This document shows, in pieces, positions 22,825 through 34,867 of a stretch of DNA of 64,000 nucleotides. Source of the stretch: Atherix ibis (lineage: Eukaryota; Arthropoda; Insecta; Diptera; Athericidae). The translations under genes and the position numbers were made by a program. The DNA is taken from assembly GCA_958298945.1 (NCBI GenBank), contig OY282605.1, positions 28,498,811 through 28,562,810 on the forward strand, read 5' to 3'. Position 1 is the first letter of the stretch. Every line of letters begins with the position of its first letter. The notes beneath the pieces are model-generated. The model had not been told where the DNA came from and searched no databases. It saw only the letters and a list, made by a program, of their open reading frames with translations.

Positions 22825-24007
22825 GATAGCTGAGGTTTAGTTAGGCCGCGATATAAGCAGGTGAACTAATCAGCATATAACTGGTTGCTGACTGTAAATC
22901 GTCAATAATGCCAGTGTGCTGATTAGGTGTAACTCAACTCCTATGGTCATAGGGGATTTGTGGTTTAATGTTTAAGGACATTCAAGTTGCATTAAATAGC
23001 ATTACAATACTTACGATAAGTTTATTACAATAAATAAAAGAATCTTCATTACACCATCGAATCACCTTTTATTTAGTAAAAATTCAGAATTGATATCAAG
23101 ATCAGACGATGATATGACGTTTATCGGATTTTCAGTTCTTTTAATAAATAAAAGATATAAAAATCCAATAAATATCATAATAATAATAGAATTAATGTAG
23201 GCAAAAATGTCTAAAATTACTTGACGTACTAGATTTATTCAACTGAAGATAAATTTGTTATTTACTTTGGTATATTTTTAAGAAATAATACGTTATAAAA
23301 TCCTACTTGAATTCGGGTAAATGATCCGTTCCAAATTTGCAAAAATAACCTTCATAAGCAAATCAGAATGAACAAAAAATCCAAAATAAAGTAAAGGTTT
23401 TTTTTACCCGACTTTTTGCATAAACAAAAGGTAAGAAGAAATATATAAGGAATAAAATAATGTAGAGAAAAAGGAAATTTAAATAAATAACCTTCAAAAA
23501 ATTCCTTTTATTTATTCAAAGTTTATTGATAAATATTAGGTAAAATATCTTTCAAAAAAAAAAAATCTACAAAAATAGAATCGAAATGAGCAAAGACGAT
23601 AAAAGTAAAAGTAAATAAGTCATACCAACTGTTGAAAATTGAAAGTTTTTTTTTCTTTTTAAATATTGGCGATATTTCCTTTTCGTTCGGTTAAATTTTT
23701 TTGTGGGAGTAAGGAAACGGTGGCAATTCAGATTTGCAACAATAATAACCGGAAAAAGTCCCACTAAACTTATATACAAAATAACCAAAAAAAAAAAAGT
23801 TATTAACTGCAACAAAATTATACTCAACGCAAAATTTCACATCACAACAATACGTCATGGAATTGTAAGGACATTTAAATCAGAATGTGAAATTTTTCAG
23901 TTTTCAATTGTTCTCTATCCACTCGAACGATTAGATGATGCCAATTTACAAAAGAATATAACGAAAAAGATTCGAATATATTTCCCTGACCTCTCAAGAG
24001 CTCTCAA

Positions 24008-24268
24008 TCGTTCCACATTTTTATAATTCATTCAATTTTGAAGTCCTCCATAAGCTAGGTCTATCTTCCACTACTTCTCAGTGGGCATTAAAAAAATGAT
24101 AGGTCTATCTTCCACTGCTTCTCAGCTCTCCAAAATTTCTTTTGAGCATTAAAAAAACGTATTCCATTGATAAGGATTTTTGTCTATAGGCTCTTTGCAA
24201 CTTTTCGTAAGTCAAACTTGAGGCTTCACCAAGTATTACCCCAAGTTTTTGGTCTCATTTTTAGTAAC
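24008..24268 (-). pseudogene. Mariner D N-terminal fragment (unit 3)
   Basis: Same as the unit 2 copy, shifted by 3314 bases. Confidence 0.55.
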
Positions 24269-24567
24269 GCAATATAAATCACAGCTTCTCTTATCATGCT
24301 CTAAAAAGTCACATCTAGGCTGGTCCAGGTTAAAACTTATACTCAACTTATTTTTAGGAGAAACTATTATACAAGCAATATGAAGGGCTACCGCAGAAAT
24401 AATTACAGTATTGGCAAACCCGCGGTTTTGAGCCGACCAATCAGTGGCTATCATTACAGATGATAGTAGGGATTTATGTAGCCTTTTCTATCAACATTTA
24501 GAGCAACTGGCTTGTAACTGGTTACTGCCTGTTAGCAACGGTTGTACCTTTGGTGGATAGAGCTGAT

Positions 24568-26138
24568 CAGGTAGCAGGACTAGATGGAATCATAAGAGTA
24601 TAAAAATGAGGGGAAAGGTATACAAGTTAGGCCCGCTCACCATTGAAATTGTACGGATATATTAGATGGAAAATTTTATTTCTTCATACATGGAAGAGGG
24701 AGAAGGGTTTTAAAGATGTTATACTAGACTAGTGCACGCTGGAACCAGTCGCCATAGATGAAAATAGAACGAAAGAAAATTTTCTGATTGGTATTTAAGG
24801 TAGCTGAATCTCTTTGCCAAGAAGAAAATAAAAAAGGACCGAAAGATGTAATAGACTAGCTGAGAAGTGTGTGTTGAATGAGAGCTATGATAAAAAGAAA
24901 GCAACTAAACTAAGTATTATAAGCATAAGCGAGGTGGGTATTGAAAGGTGGATTGAGCAAGTTGGGTACGACTATTTCTATATAATCAACTGGACTAGCG
25001 AAATCCAAAGTAAATACAGATATGGGCGGGTTGATTAGGCGTATTTCAATACCTAGGATCGTAGGCGACCCGTCGTATTATATGTTATGATAAGTTTAGT
25101 GCTTTCAGTTGCCTGAAGTGGAATCCCATCATTGAGTGACTTGAGGAAACTTTTCTATAGATCGTTCGCCAGATAGTACGTAGCTACCCGTAGGGATCTG
25201 TGTCCGGTCCTACCATCTGGAATATGATGATTACCGGTTTCTTTATGTGGTTGGAGGAGCCCGATTTTGGCGTGATCGCGAATGTGGATGATCTTCCGCT
25301 TGTTAACGCAAGGGAGGAGTACGCTTGTATTAAAGGTAGCTGGTAGCAGTTGCATGAGGAGTCTGTGTAAATGGAGAAATCAAATGAGGGTGAACACTTT
25401 GGAGAGAAAAACTGTATGCATTTTACTGAGTGGAATTTTGGTCAACAGTGGGTCGCCCAACTGTAGACTGTAGACGGTCGGGGTCCAATACGTCCGGTAG
25501 GTGTGTTGCCTTCGTGTATTAGTGGGAAAAGGCTGAACTTAAGGCCTCACTTGAAGTATCTGAGAAGGTGAATAGCCTGCTGGATTAGCATGCTGGTCCG
25601 GGTATTACCTATTGAACTGGGTTGAAAGTCTGTTTCAAGGCTATGTTTTTCCCGTGTGCTATGTATGCGTCATGTGTGTGCGGTGACATTATGCGTTTCC
25701 AGTATGCAAGGAGAGATATTAACTGTGTACAGCGTCTTACTTTCTTTGCATGCTTGAATGTATGTAGAACCATGTCAACCGGGAAAAATTTCGTAAGACC
25801 TGGAGGTGCAGCGTGGAAGTATCCACTACCATTTGCGTCTGAAGAGTCCGGGTACGAGTGAAGAGGTTCAGGATCTTTGTCCACTGACTGTGAAGAGTGT
25901 GAATTGCAGGGATTAGAGTGTGAATGGCAGATGGACGCACATATTCATTCCGAATGTGTGCTTTGTTTGAAGTTGGTTTGTTCTATGGGTATTTACTGCG
26001 GTGGCACGGTCGTGTATAGGTGTAAACTGGCTGTGGAGGCTAGATGCCCTTGTAATGCAACTAAGAAAAGCGAGGGTACGATCTCTGAACTGCTGGTGGA
26101 AGATACCAGCTCTTATCTCAGGTACTGTCACTGCTAAT
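24568..26138 (+). pseudogene. R1-type reverse transcriptase pseudogene (unit 3)
   Basis: Same motifs and the same stops as the unit 1 copy. It reads LLSGILVN like unit 1. Confidence 0.75.
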
Positions 26139-27299
26139 GATAGCTGAGGTTTAGTTAGGCCGCGATATAAGCAGGTGAACTAATCAGCATATAACTGGTT
26201 GCTGACTGTAAATCGTCAATAATGCCAGTGTGCTGATTAGGTGTAACTCAACTCCTATGGTCATAGGGGATTTGTGGTTTAATGTTTAAGGACATTCAAG
26301 TTGCATTAAATAGCATTACAATACTTACGATAAGTTTATTACAATAAATAAAAGAATCTTCATTACACCATCGAATCACCTTTTATTTAGTAAAAATTCA
26401 GAATTGATATCAAGATCAGACGATGATATGACGTTTATCGGATTTTCAGTTCTTTTAATAAATAAAAGATATAAAAATCCAATAAATATCATAATAATAA
26501 TAGAATTAATGTAGGCAAAAATGTCTAAAATTACTTGACGTACTAGATTTATTCAACTGAAGATAAATTTGTTATTTACTTTGGTATATTTTTAAGAAAT
26601 AATACGTTATAAAATCCTACTTGAATTCGGGTAAATGATCCGTTCCAAATTTGCAAAAATAACCTTCATAAGCAAATCAGAATGAACAAAAAATCCAAAA
26701 TAAAGTAAAGGTTTTTTTTACCCGACTTTTTGCATAAACAAAAGGTAAGAAGAAATATATAAGGAATAAAATAATGTAGAGAAAAAGGAAATTTAAATAA
26801 ATAACCTTCAAAAAATTCCTTTTATTTATTCAAAGTTTATTGATAAATATTAGGTAAAATATCTTTCAAAAAAAAAAAATCTACAAAAATAGAATCGAAA
26901 TGAGCAAAGACGATAAAAGTAAAAGTAAATAAGTCATACCAACTGTTGAAAATTGAAAGTTTTTTTTTCTTTTTAAATATTGGCGATATTTCCTTTTCGT
27001 TCGGTTAAATTTTTTTGTGGGAGTAAGGAAACGGTGGCAATTCAGATTTGCAACAATAATAACCGGAAAAAGTCCCACTAAACTTATATACAAAATAACC
27101 AAAAAAAAAAAAGTTATTAACTGCAACAAAATTATACTCAACGCAAAATTTCACATCACAACAATACGTCATGGAATTGTAAGGACATTTAAATCAGAAT
27201 GTGAAATTTTTCAGTTTTCAATTGTTCTCTATCCACTCGAACGATTAGATGATGCCAATTTACAAAAGAATATAACGAAAAAGATTCGAATATATTTCC

Positions 27300-28601
27300 T
27301 TTTATATGAAAATCTTGGAATTTAAGAACCGAAACGAAATTTTCTCTTTCGGAAAATCAGGAAACCACGCATCAAAAAACAAAAAGTTCAACGAACAAAA
27401 AAGCTTTCGGTAGAGCCACTGTACTGTATGATTTCGGGATATTTTCTGCCCTTAAATATCATGCAGGATATTTTTTTTTGCCTATAATATCTCCATTTAA
27501 TAAATGATCCTTCCTTCCACTTGTTCCGACACAGAAAAAAAACCAAATTCAAATATTTTAATATAAGAGGCTGATGTGTTTTGCTTCAATAATTTCCGAA
27601 AAACTTTGAACATTTTTTTCTTTGTTCTTCATTTCACGAAATATATCAAGCGAAAAATCCAACTTTTTACACAATCTTATTAAAATAAACTTTGAATAGA
27701 GAGCAACAAGAGCAAAAAAAAAAAACATTATTAAAAAATATCACATGTGAGAAAAGTTTTTTAACCGATAAAAAAATCTGTTTTATTCGAATACGATTAA
27801 AATTTCACAGACCACCTTGCAGGATGGAACTGGAAAATCCAATGATACGTTCAGAAATTTTAAACAGTTTTTTTTCCGATTTCCAAATAAATAGAAAATA
27901 AAATATTTTTATTATTAGTTCAAAACAAAAATTTACACAAAATTAAAGACGAACTAATTAAATTCTTATAAATAAATGATAAGAAATTGATAAGCAACAG
28001 CTAAGAATACTCAACGAAGAGAAAGTTTCCGATTTTGTGGAAGCTGTCAAAGCACACTGAGCATTTTCCTTATCAGAGATGACTTGACTGACTGACTAGC
28101 ACTTTCCTTCGACTATCGTTCAAAGTGTTTCTTCCTTTAATCGAGATGTCAAGCGTTAAATTGTTAATTTTCTACTTTCATGAGTTTTGAAAATGAATTT
28201 ATTAGTTTGCCTTGTCACCCCTCGAGCAAATTAATTTCATCAAATTTGTGGCGAAAAACGATTTTTATTCATCAATCCTACCTGCTTGCGTCTTCATGTA
28301 CTAAAGTTTTCCTATACTGTAGTGGGTGTCACATAATAAAAACTAGATAAATTCTATCACGGATTTTATTTTAATTAATTTTTTTTTTAGCTTTTATTTT
28401 AAAGATAATTCTAATTAGGAAAATTTTTTCACTACAAAATTAGAAAATATATTGATTTGGATTAAAAGATTTCTTTACGAAGGCATATAACATAGATTAG
28501 AAATTTTGACGAAAAAATTTTTTACTGAGAGTCAGGTCGAGAGCCAGGTAATTTGAATGTTTATGCCAGTTATTCAGATTGGTTAAAAATATTTTTGTAT
28601 A
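27300..28601. other. No gene recognised
   Basis: Unique AT-rich sequence after the tandem array. Positions 28000-28330 are less AT-rich and contain TTATCAGAGATGACTTGACT, but I could not assign a function. The small frame at 27692-27901 has no motif. Confidence 0.4.
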
Positions 28602-28904
28602 TTGGCTAAAAATAAACGAAAATTTAGTAAATATGTTACTTGCTTTGACAATGAAAACATACATTTTATTATAAAGCATATTAGGTGTGAAACGAAAGAG
28701 GAAAGCGAAGAAATTTCTTCGCTTTATCGGGAATATGTGCTTTATCGGCCTAGGTACGATGCACTAATAAGTTTGCAAAGCGTTTATGGAATTATGATAC
28801 ACGATACGACATTTGTTACGTTACTCCTTATCGATGGCATTGATGATTTTGTCGTTACCAAAGAGATGGCGAATCTTCATCCAGTTTGTTACCTCGGATC
28901 TTAA
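28602..28904 (+). CDS. Hypothetical open frame, possible exon
   Basis: The frame is open for 100 codons, with no ATG until IMIHDTTF about 60 codons in. The composition looks protein-like (EESEEISSLYREYVLYRPRY, LLLIDGIDDFVVTKEM), unlike the F/I/K/N-rich chance frames nearby. An AATTTAG before codon 10 could be a splice acceptor. No family was recognised and no neighbouring exon was identified. It may be a host exon, a domesticated fragment or chance. Confidence 0.3.
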   Translation: MAKNKRKFSKYVTCFDNENIHFIIKHIRCETKEESEEISSLYREYVLYRPRYDALISLQSVYGIMIHDTTFVTLLLIDGIDDFVVTKEMANLHPVCYLGS

Positions 28905-29417
28905 ATTATAGAAGAATTGAATAGACCTCTACACCAAAATGCTGTCCAAATTTTTTTGAGAATACTTACACTTGCAAAATAACCTTCGTATTCTAAAATA
29001 AAAACTTCCTATTATCTGACGTAAAGATTAAAACTATTTAAGCAAATATATTAACTTATAATTACTTATTCGTAAACTATTTAAAATTTAATAAAATCGT
29101 ACTTAAACTTTCACTTCGCGATAAGCATCTAAATGTCAACCAAAGTATGCAAGCATTTTGGTATGCTACCACTTCATGGAGAATGGCGTGTTTTCAAACT
29201 CTCTGAATTAATTTCGGTGTTTAAATTATATTTTTATTTGGAACAAGTAAATTAAAATTTATATTAATTATGCTTTTAGAATTCAAAAAATTTCTATTAC
29301 GAAAACTAGATGTCAGTGGGTATTATGTATACAGAAAAAATTCTACACAAATATATATAAGCAGTACGACTTTTCGCCGCTTTTGCAATAACTTAGACAG
29401 AAAATTGCATGTACATA
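28905..29417. other. No gene recognised
   Basis: AT-rich DNA leading to the left end of mariner A2. Confidence 0.5.
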
Positions 29418-30357
29418 CGAGGTCTGTTCAAAAATTATCGCGAATTTTGTGTTTTTTTCAAAAAATATTTATTTAATCATGAATATCTATTTTGTCCCCT
29501 TCAAAGTAATCCCCACCAGATATTATACACTTGTGCCAACGTTTTTTCCAATCCTCGAAGCACTTCAAAAAATCATTTTTTGTGATCTTGTTCAGCTCCT
29601 CATTCGATGCCGTCTTTATCTAGTAGCGTAGCTTCGTCCTTTCATGGGGCTCTTCAGTTTCGGGAACAAGAAAAAGTCACAGGGGCCAGATCTGGGGAAT
29701 ACGATGGCTGCGGCATTATAAGTGTATTGTTTTTGGCCAAAAATTCGCGCACAAGCAACGATGCGTGAGCAGGGGCGTTATCATGGTGCAAAAGCCAATT
29801 TTTGTTCTTCCACAAATCCGGGTGTTTCTGTCGGATTGCTTTGCGCACCTTGCACATAACTTGCAGGTAATATTCCTTATTGACCGTTCTACACTGTGGC
29901 ATGAACTCACGATGCACCACACCCCTACAATCGAAGAAAACTGTAAGCAAAACCTTTATATTCGACCGAACTTGGCGTGCTTTTTTCGTCCTGGCTCGTG
30001 CGGCAGCTTTCATTGGGATGATTGAGCTTTGGTGTCTACGTCATAACCATAAACCCATGATTCGTCACCAGTTATGACCCTTTGGAGCAAATTTGGGTCA
30101 TCGCGAACAGAGTCCAACACCTCCTTGGCAATGTTAATGTGATACTGTTTTTGGTCGAAATTAAGGCAAAAATCGAAGACGAGCCAAAACACGTACAAGC
30201 AAAGCAGCTGTCAAAAATTAAATAAACACTCAAAATGGCCGAACTTGTCGGCATAAGTGAGAGACATGAGTACCAACATAACGTCACAAAAAATTGAAAA
30301 TCGAATATATGCAACCCGGAAAATTCTGAATTTGCGATACTTTTTGAACAGACCTCG
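29418..30357 (-). mobile_element. Mariner A2, internally deleted
   Basis: Terminal inverted repeats of the CGAGGTCTGTTCAAAAA type lie at both ends, with flanking TA. The length of 940 bp against about 1.25 kb for long copies reflects one internal deletion joining the 5' leader to NFDQKQ and removing the helix-turn-helix part. The leader start (on the minus strand, near 30330) and tail are otherwise complete. Confidence 0.92.
29473..30200 (-). pseudogene. Mariner A2 transposase pseudogene
   Basis: Minus-strand blocks: NFDQKQYHINIAKEVLDSV, VITGDESWVYGYDV (first catalytic aspartate kept), then after a frameshift KKARQVRSNIKVLLTVFFD, VNKEYYLQVMCKVRKAIRQK, WLLHHDNAPAHASLL (second aspartate kept) and MPQPSYSPDLAP. 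A one-base loss just before the third aspartate shifts the frame, so CDFFLFPK is not made in frame. The tail ends at DIHD-stop. The DNA-binding domain is absent. A product would be truncated and inactive. Confidence 0.85.
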
Positions 30358-31230
30358 TATATGAAAATCGGAGGTATTCTTTAATTTAAGCCACGGATCA
30401 TGTCAGAAGACGCTGTGTACGTGTTTCTTCTTTATACCCCCACTCCCCCCTCATACAACATTTTTTAGTGTGAAAATAAATGTTTATAAAAATCTTAAAA
30501 TTTTATAAAATTAAGAATAAAAATTTATTGAAAAGAATTTACAAAACTAAATTTTTAAAATTTATTAAAATATTATGGATTAAATATTTTTCAAAATAAT
30601 TTACATAAATTGAGCAAAATCAAAATAATTTTTAAGGAACTTCAGTCAAATTTAAAAAAAATTCTTTTTCGAAAACTTTACTTTACAATAAATTAATGTG
30701 AATTGAAATTTCAAACTTAATTAAGGTGTATAAAAAATAATGTTTACTGTAACTTGTCTATATTTTGTAAAAAAGAAAAAATTAAATTGTAGATCTTATG
30801 TGTAGGTAAAATTTAAAAAAAAGCGAACTTAACTCAAACTAAAAATATTAGCTCAAATTTGCAAATAATTAAATTTCTTACATAAAGTTTTTCTTTTCAA
30901 AAATAGTTATTTTCAAAAATAAACATTTAGATTTTATATTATTATTTATAATAATTTTAAACTCAGGAAAATACCCTCGAGCTATGTTCCAAATAAAGTT
31001 AAAATGACAATAGATGCTTTTCAAGAAGTTTTTATTTACGTCGAAATAATTGACGTTGAGCATCAAAACTTTAGCGGAAAACATTAAAAAATGTTACCTT
31101 CACAACAATCAATCAAAAATTATTAAAAGTAATAATTTTAATTTAGTAAATTAATATCATGCAGAAACAATTGGAAAAATATCATTTAGTCCCGATAACT
31201 TACAATCTATACTTCTACTAGCATAAAGAA
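30358..31230. other. AT-rich stretch, nothing recognised
   Basis: Apart from a C-rich patch at 30435-30452 this is A/T-rich with no coding signal. Confidence 0.5.
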
Positions 31231-31500
31231 TTATCCAATTTACGTTTTGGAAAATAAAGTCAAAAAATAAGTACTAAATATTTTAAATTTTTATAAATCT
31301 ATTATTTTGTTATATGACTTAAAGTTTGCCATTATAAACAAAAAGTAAAATTATAGAAATAATCAACCAACTATTTCTGACAGGAGTCAATTCTTTAAAG
31401 TAATTTTACTTTATGTAGTTTTACAAAAGTAAAGTCTAACGGCGTCATATCATACGATCTTGTACGTCAATTTATAGTACCAAATCTTGAAGTTATATGT
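31231..31500 (-). pseudogene. H element fragment with one terminal repeat
   Basis: The left edge TTATCCAATTTACGTTTTGG matches the terminal repeat of the H copies at 35531 and 41717. Inside, the minus strand encodes INWRTRSYDMTPLDFTF at about 31440-31485, matching the VNWPPRSCDLTPLDFFL block with its aspartate kept. No second end was found before the next fragment. Confidence 0.6.
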
Positions 31501-31624
31501 CCTTAGAACTTGTTGTATAATAAAATCAATTTTTATAGTCCTCTATGGCTTATGCTGCTATTCTATTAAACCACGTATATTCCAAATTAAATTTTTATTT
31601 TAGATTTTTTTTAAATATTTGGTA

Positions 31625-31690
31625 TTGAAAAAAAGTCCAACGGCGTCAAATTGGATAATCTTGGAGGCCAATTAAAAGAAATTGGAACAT
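31625..31690 (-). pseudogene. H-type transposase, third catalytic block only
   Basis: Minus strand FNWPPRLSNLTPLDFF matches VNWPPRSCDLTPLDFF, with Asn where the family has Asp. It is about 150 bases from another copy of the same block, so at least two H copies met here. Confidence 0.6.
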
Positions 31691-31719
31691 TTTCAAGTAA
31701 TAAAATGATAATTTTTCAC

Positions 31720-32900
31720 GTTATATAGTTTAATACGTTAATCCTTGACGCCCTGGACACAGTGGGATATGGGATTGTACCAAGATAATAGAAGACCATC
31801 TGAGTAGTAGAATTCTTTTATACAGGACGAGCAGTGGGAAGAGATCATACAGCATTACGAGGGAGGTCTCATAGGGCTTGTTATGGAATGTTATATATGA
31901 TGAATTATCGGGCGCCATATCCCAGAAGAGGAAGAGCTTGGACGATCTGGAAGAGCTTGAACAGATCTGTAATGAGACTATTGCTTTAGTTCGAAGCTAG
32001 CTCCTGGCAGCTGGTCTTAGGCTAGTGGGCCATCAGACGGAGAAAGTCCTTATCATGAACAGAAAGAGTAAAGGGAGTATCACTATTAGGATTGCCGAAC
32101 ATGAGGTGATATCGGGAACATATGTAAAGTACCGAGGGTTGCTCATTGATGCAAGGCTGCGATTTCAGGAACACCAATCGTTGGATGTGAGTTTGCGGGG
32201 ACAATGATAGCACTGGTAGACTTAATACCGGACTTTGCGGTACCCAAGCAGCGTAGAAAGAATCTGTTGGCGAACTTAGTCGGGTCAGTTTGTATGCTGC
32301 ACCAATTTTAATCGATGGGTTAATTAGCATAACCCTCAGTCTACCGTAGAAGGTTATTATTACCAGAATAATACCAGTCGGAATATTGGCAGATGAGCGG
32401 CAGAGGATGTACTGCCGGAGAGGTCAGTGTGACGCTGTCGCGCGATCCGGCCCTCGTCTAGAGCAAAGAAATGAGTCAAAGAGGAGCTGGTCAAATTATT
32501 AGGACTTACCGTCTCATCTCGGTGGTGGATCCGTGGATAGATCTCTAATATGGAGATGGTGGCTACTACCTATCCCAATTTTTGACGGGACACCGAGGTT
32601 TTTGAGCTTACCAATTCCAATTGAAATTGGATTCTAACCCAATGTGCCCTTCTTGTGATGGGGTAAGGTAGAGAGCGCGGAGTACCACGTGTTCCTTTAC
32701 TGAACTCGAAGTGCGCTGGAGGGCCTCTGATCCCTCTAATGTTGGTCTTAAGGACGGCTTGGAAAACTTTCGAAGTCTTTGCTACAACAGCCCTAAAAAG
32801 ACTACGTTTTGGATGACCGTGAAAGAATGCGGTAGAAATAATCCACTACAGTAGTGATTTCGATCAATCCCTGCCCCACGAAGTACTGCCTGATGACGGT
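31720..32900 (+). pseudogene. R1/I-group non-LTR retrotransposon pseudogene, C-terminal half
   Basis: Read across frames: DALDTVG, YRTSSGKRSYSITREVS, GLLWNVIYDELSGAI (family: PQGSVLGP.LWNILYDGLL), LDDLEELEQICNETI, then a longer open stretch at 32025-32207 with GHQTEKVLIMNRKS and YVKYRGLLIDARLRFQEH (family: HKTE.VL.S..., IKYLGV.ID.RL.F.EH). Further on are ADERQRMYCRRG, RWIRG.ISNME and a Cys/His segment with SAEYHVF, matching the zinc-knuckle tail. The polymerase YADD is not preserved. It differs in sequence from the tandem-unit element, so it is a separate family. Confidence 0.7.
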
Positions 32901-34739
32901 TCTGTGAACAGATACAATAATGTAACCAAGTAAGTTTTGTTTTAGTGAGTTAAAGCCCCACACTTTTGTCTTTCGATAATTTCCACCTTACTATTGTATA
33001 TCAAAAATAAAAAGTTCCTTTTCTATGGATACAATACCTTCTTCACAATTATTTTATGATTTTTGGAGCCCCATTTATTGTGATTTTACTTATAGACGTA
33101 TTCAGGACATTTTGTTTTATCCGAAATATGACCATCCAAATTTTCGTTAATTTTAGTACCCAATTTGAGAATTTCTCATTCTAAATTAATCCTTAAAATT
33201 AAATGATTAATTTATGCTAAACTAATTTTATTTTTAATTTAATATTAAATCACAAAAATGTATTTTTATACTTAAGTTCAAAATATTTTAATAAATTTAT
33301 AGGAGAATTTATATTTGATAAGTAAAAATATTAATTTTTAGAAATGAATTTAAAAATTATAATTTCTCAAAATACTCAAAAATTTTATTTTACAAATTTT
33401 CATTAATAAAATAAAAATATTTTTATTTTTTATAAGGCATAGATTGTAACTTTTAATTTTTCTTAAAGAAACTCTAATAAAATTATATATGTTATTATAT
33501 AGTCTAGAATAAAATCATTGAAAATATTTTGTAACATTTTCCAAATAGAATTTATTTGATAAAACTTTTTCAACTAGATCCCTTTATAAATATGTAAAAA
33601 TATGCATGAAATCATTTGATACACGTTCATTTTGGTTTTTTGGGAAAAACTTTTCTATTAAAATATCCTAAAATATTTCAGTTTATTTGTGTACTTGTAC
33701 ACTTCCGTAGATGTTGATTAACATTAAAGAACCTTAATATGAGCGTATATTCTATGTTTTATTCATATAATTTGTAAATTTTTCGTAAGGACGTTTTTAT
33801 TAGAAAATTTTCATTCTAGGATAAGGCATATTTTTTGGAGGAGGGATTTCATATGACAAAATAAATAATCCTAATAGATTAAGTAAATAATCTTACTTTT
33901 AATAATGAGTTTTTTTATTCATAATAACTAAGCTTTAAAGTCATTTAATGAACACAAAACTGCCACAAAACTAAGTGATTTACTACGAAGAGTAAATCGA
34001 TTATATTTTATTGACAACACTGACCAGTGTACCCTCGTCTATACTAAACTGTAAGTTGTTAATTTAATAAAACAAACTACAATAATTGGTATCATACTAC
34101 AAAACTACCAAATTCTAACTAATCTAATGGACTAAAAGCAATAATATTAAAATTAATTATCAGATGTTATGCATACAACACAATTAATTTAGATCCATTT
34201 TCATTATTATTACAATATTATTTTCTATCTAAGTTAGATAACAAAAATAATAAAGAATTATTTATAAAATATCTTTAATTATAATTAAAAATAGAATTGA
34301 ATTGATTTTTCTGAAAATTTTCCTTATTAAAAGTTTATATTATAGAATAATTGGGCTCTGGGGACTGGAGAATTATTTTAACTTGGTTACTCGAATATGA
34401 AAAGCTTGCAAAATTTTCAATATTAATAAATTAATATGAATTTTGCTATTTCTAGTTGTGAATTAGTTTTTTTATTATAAAAATATCTCTTTAATACTCC
34501 TTCAATTTTAAATATGGTATTCCTTTCTGGATCAATCTAGGACAAATTATTGATTATATTGAGTTATCCATTTTGAAGTTTTAAAATCACAACCCTATCA
34601 ATTTATTACTATTTAAATAATATATTTACTTAATTATAAAAATTAGTTAGCTAAAATTTTGCCATTTTTTATTATTTAGTGATAAAATCATGTGTGAAAA
34701 TTTGTAGTCACGTGGCCGTAACCATGTTTCTCTCTTTAA
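32901..34739. other. AT-rich stretch, nothing recognised
   Basis: Very A/T-rich, with long T and A runs. No gene or repeat was identified. Confidence 0.5.
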
Positions 34740-34850
34740 GATGAGAAACTTTCTTCAGTGATAAAGCTAATTTCTCCGTCGGTGGATATGTCAATAGAGC
34801 AAAATTTTCATATATGAAGCTTTAAAAATTCACAAGTAACTATGGAAAAG
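34740..34850 (+). pseudogene. H-type transposase, first catalytic block fragment
   Basis: FFSDKANFSVGGYVNRAKF matches IFSDEAHFWLNGYVNKQN, the block with the first acidic residues of this transposase type. It lies just outside the left inverted arm. Confidence 0.6.
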
Positions 34851-34867
34851 ACATTGTATCTGCTAAA

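Larger units (their letters stand above)
20672..23985. repeat. Tandem unit 2 of 3 (3314 bp)
   Basis: Head-to-tail with unit 1. The only private difference seen is G22122, where units 1 and 3 have T. The junction ATATATTTC-CTGACCTC recurs exactly at 23985/23986. Confidence 0.97.
23986..27299. repeat. Tandem unit 3 of 3 (3314 bp)
   Basis: This last unit ends at ATATATTTCC, where the sequence leaves the repeat and continues TTTTATATGAAAATC. The right part of the unit therefore belongs to the original right flank, and the left part (CTGACCTC) to the original left flank at 17357, as expected for a simple tandem duplication. Confidence 0.97.

Noticed and set aside
17358..27299. The tandem array as a ribosomal or histone-type gene cluster
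   Set aside because: No rRNA or histone sequence is present. The contents are transposon remnants and AT-rich DNA.
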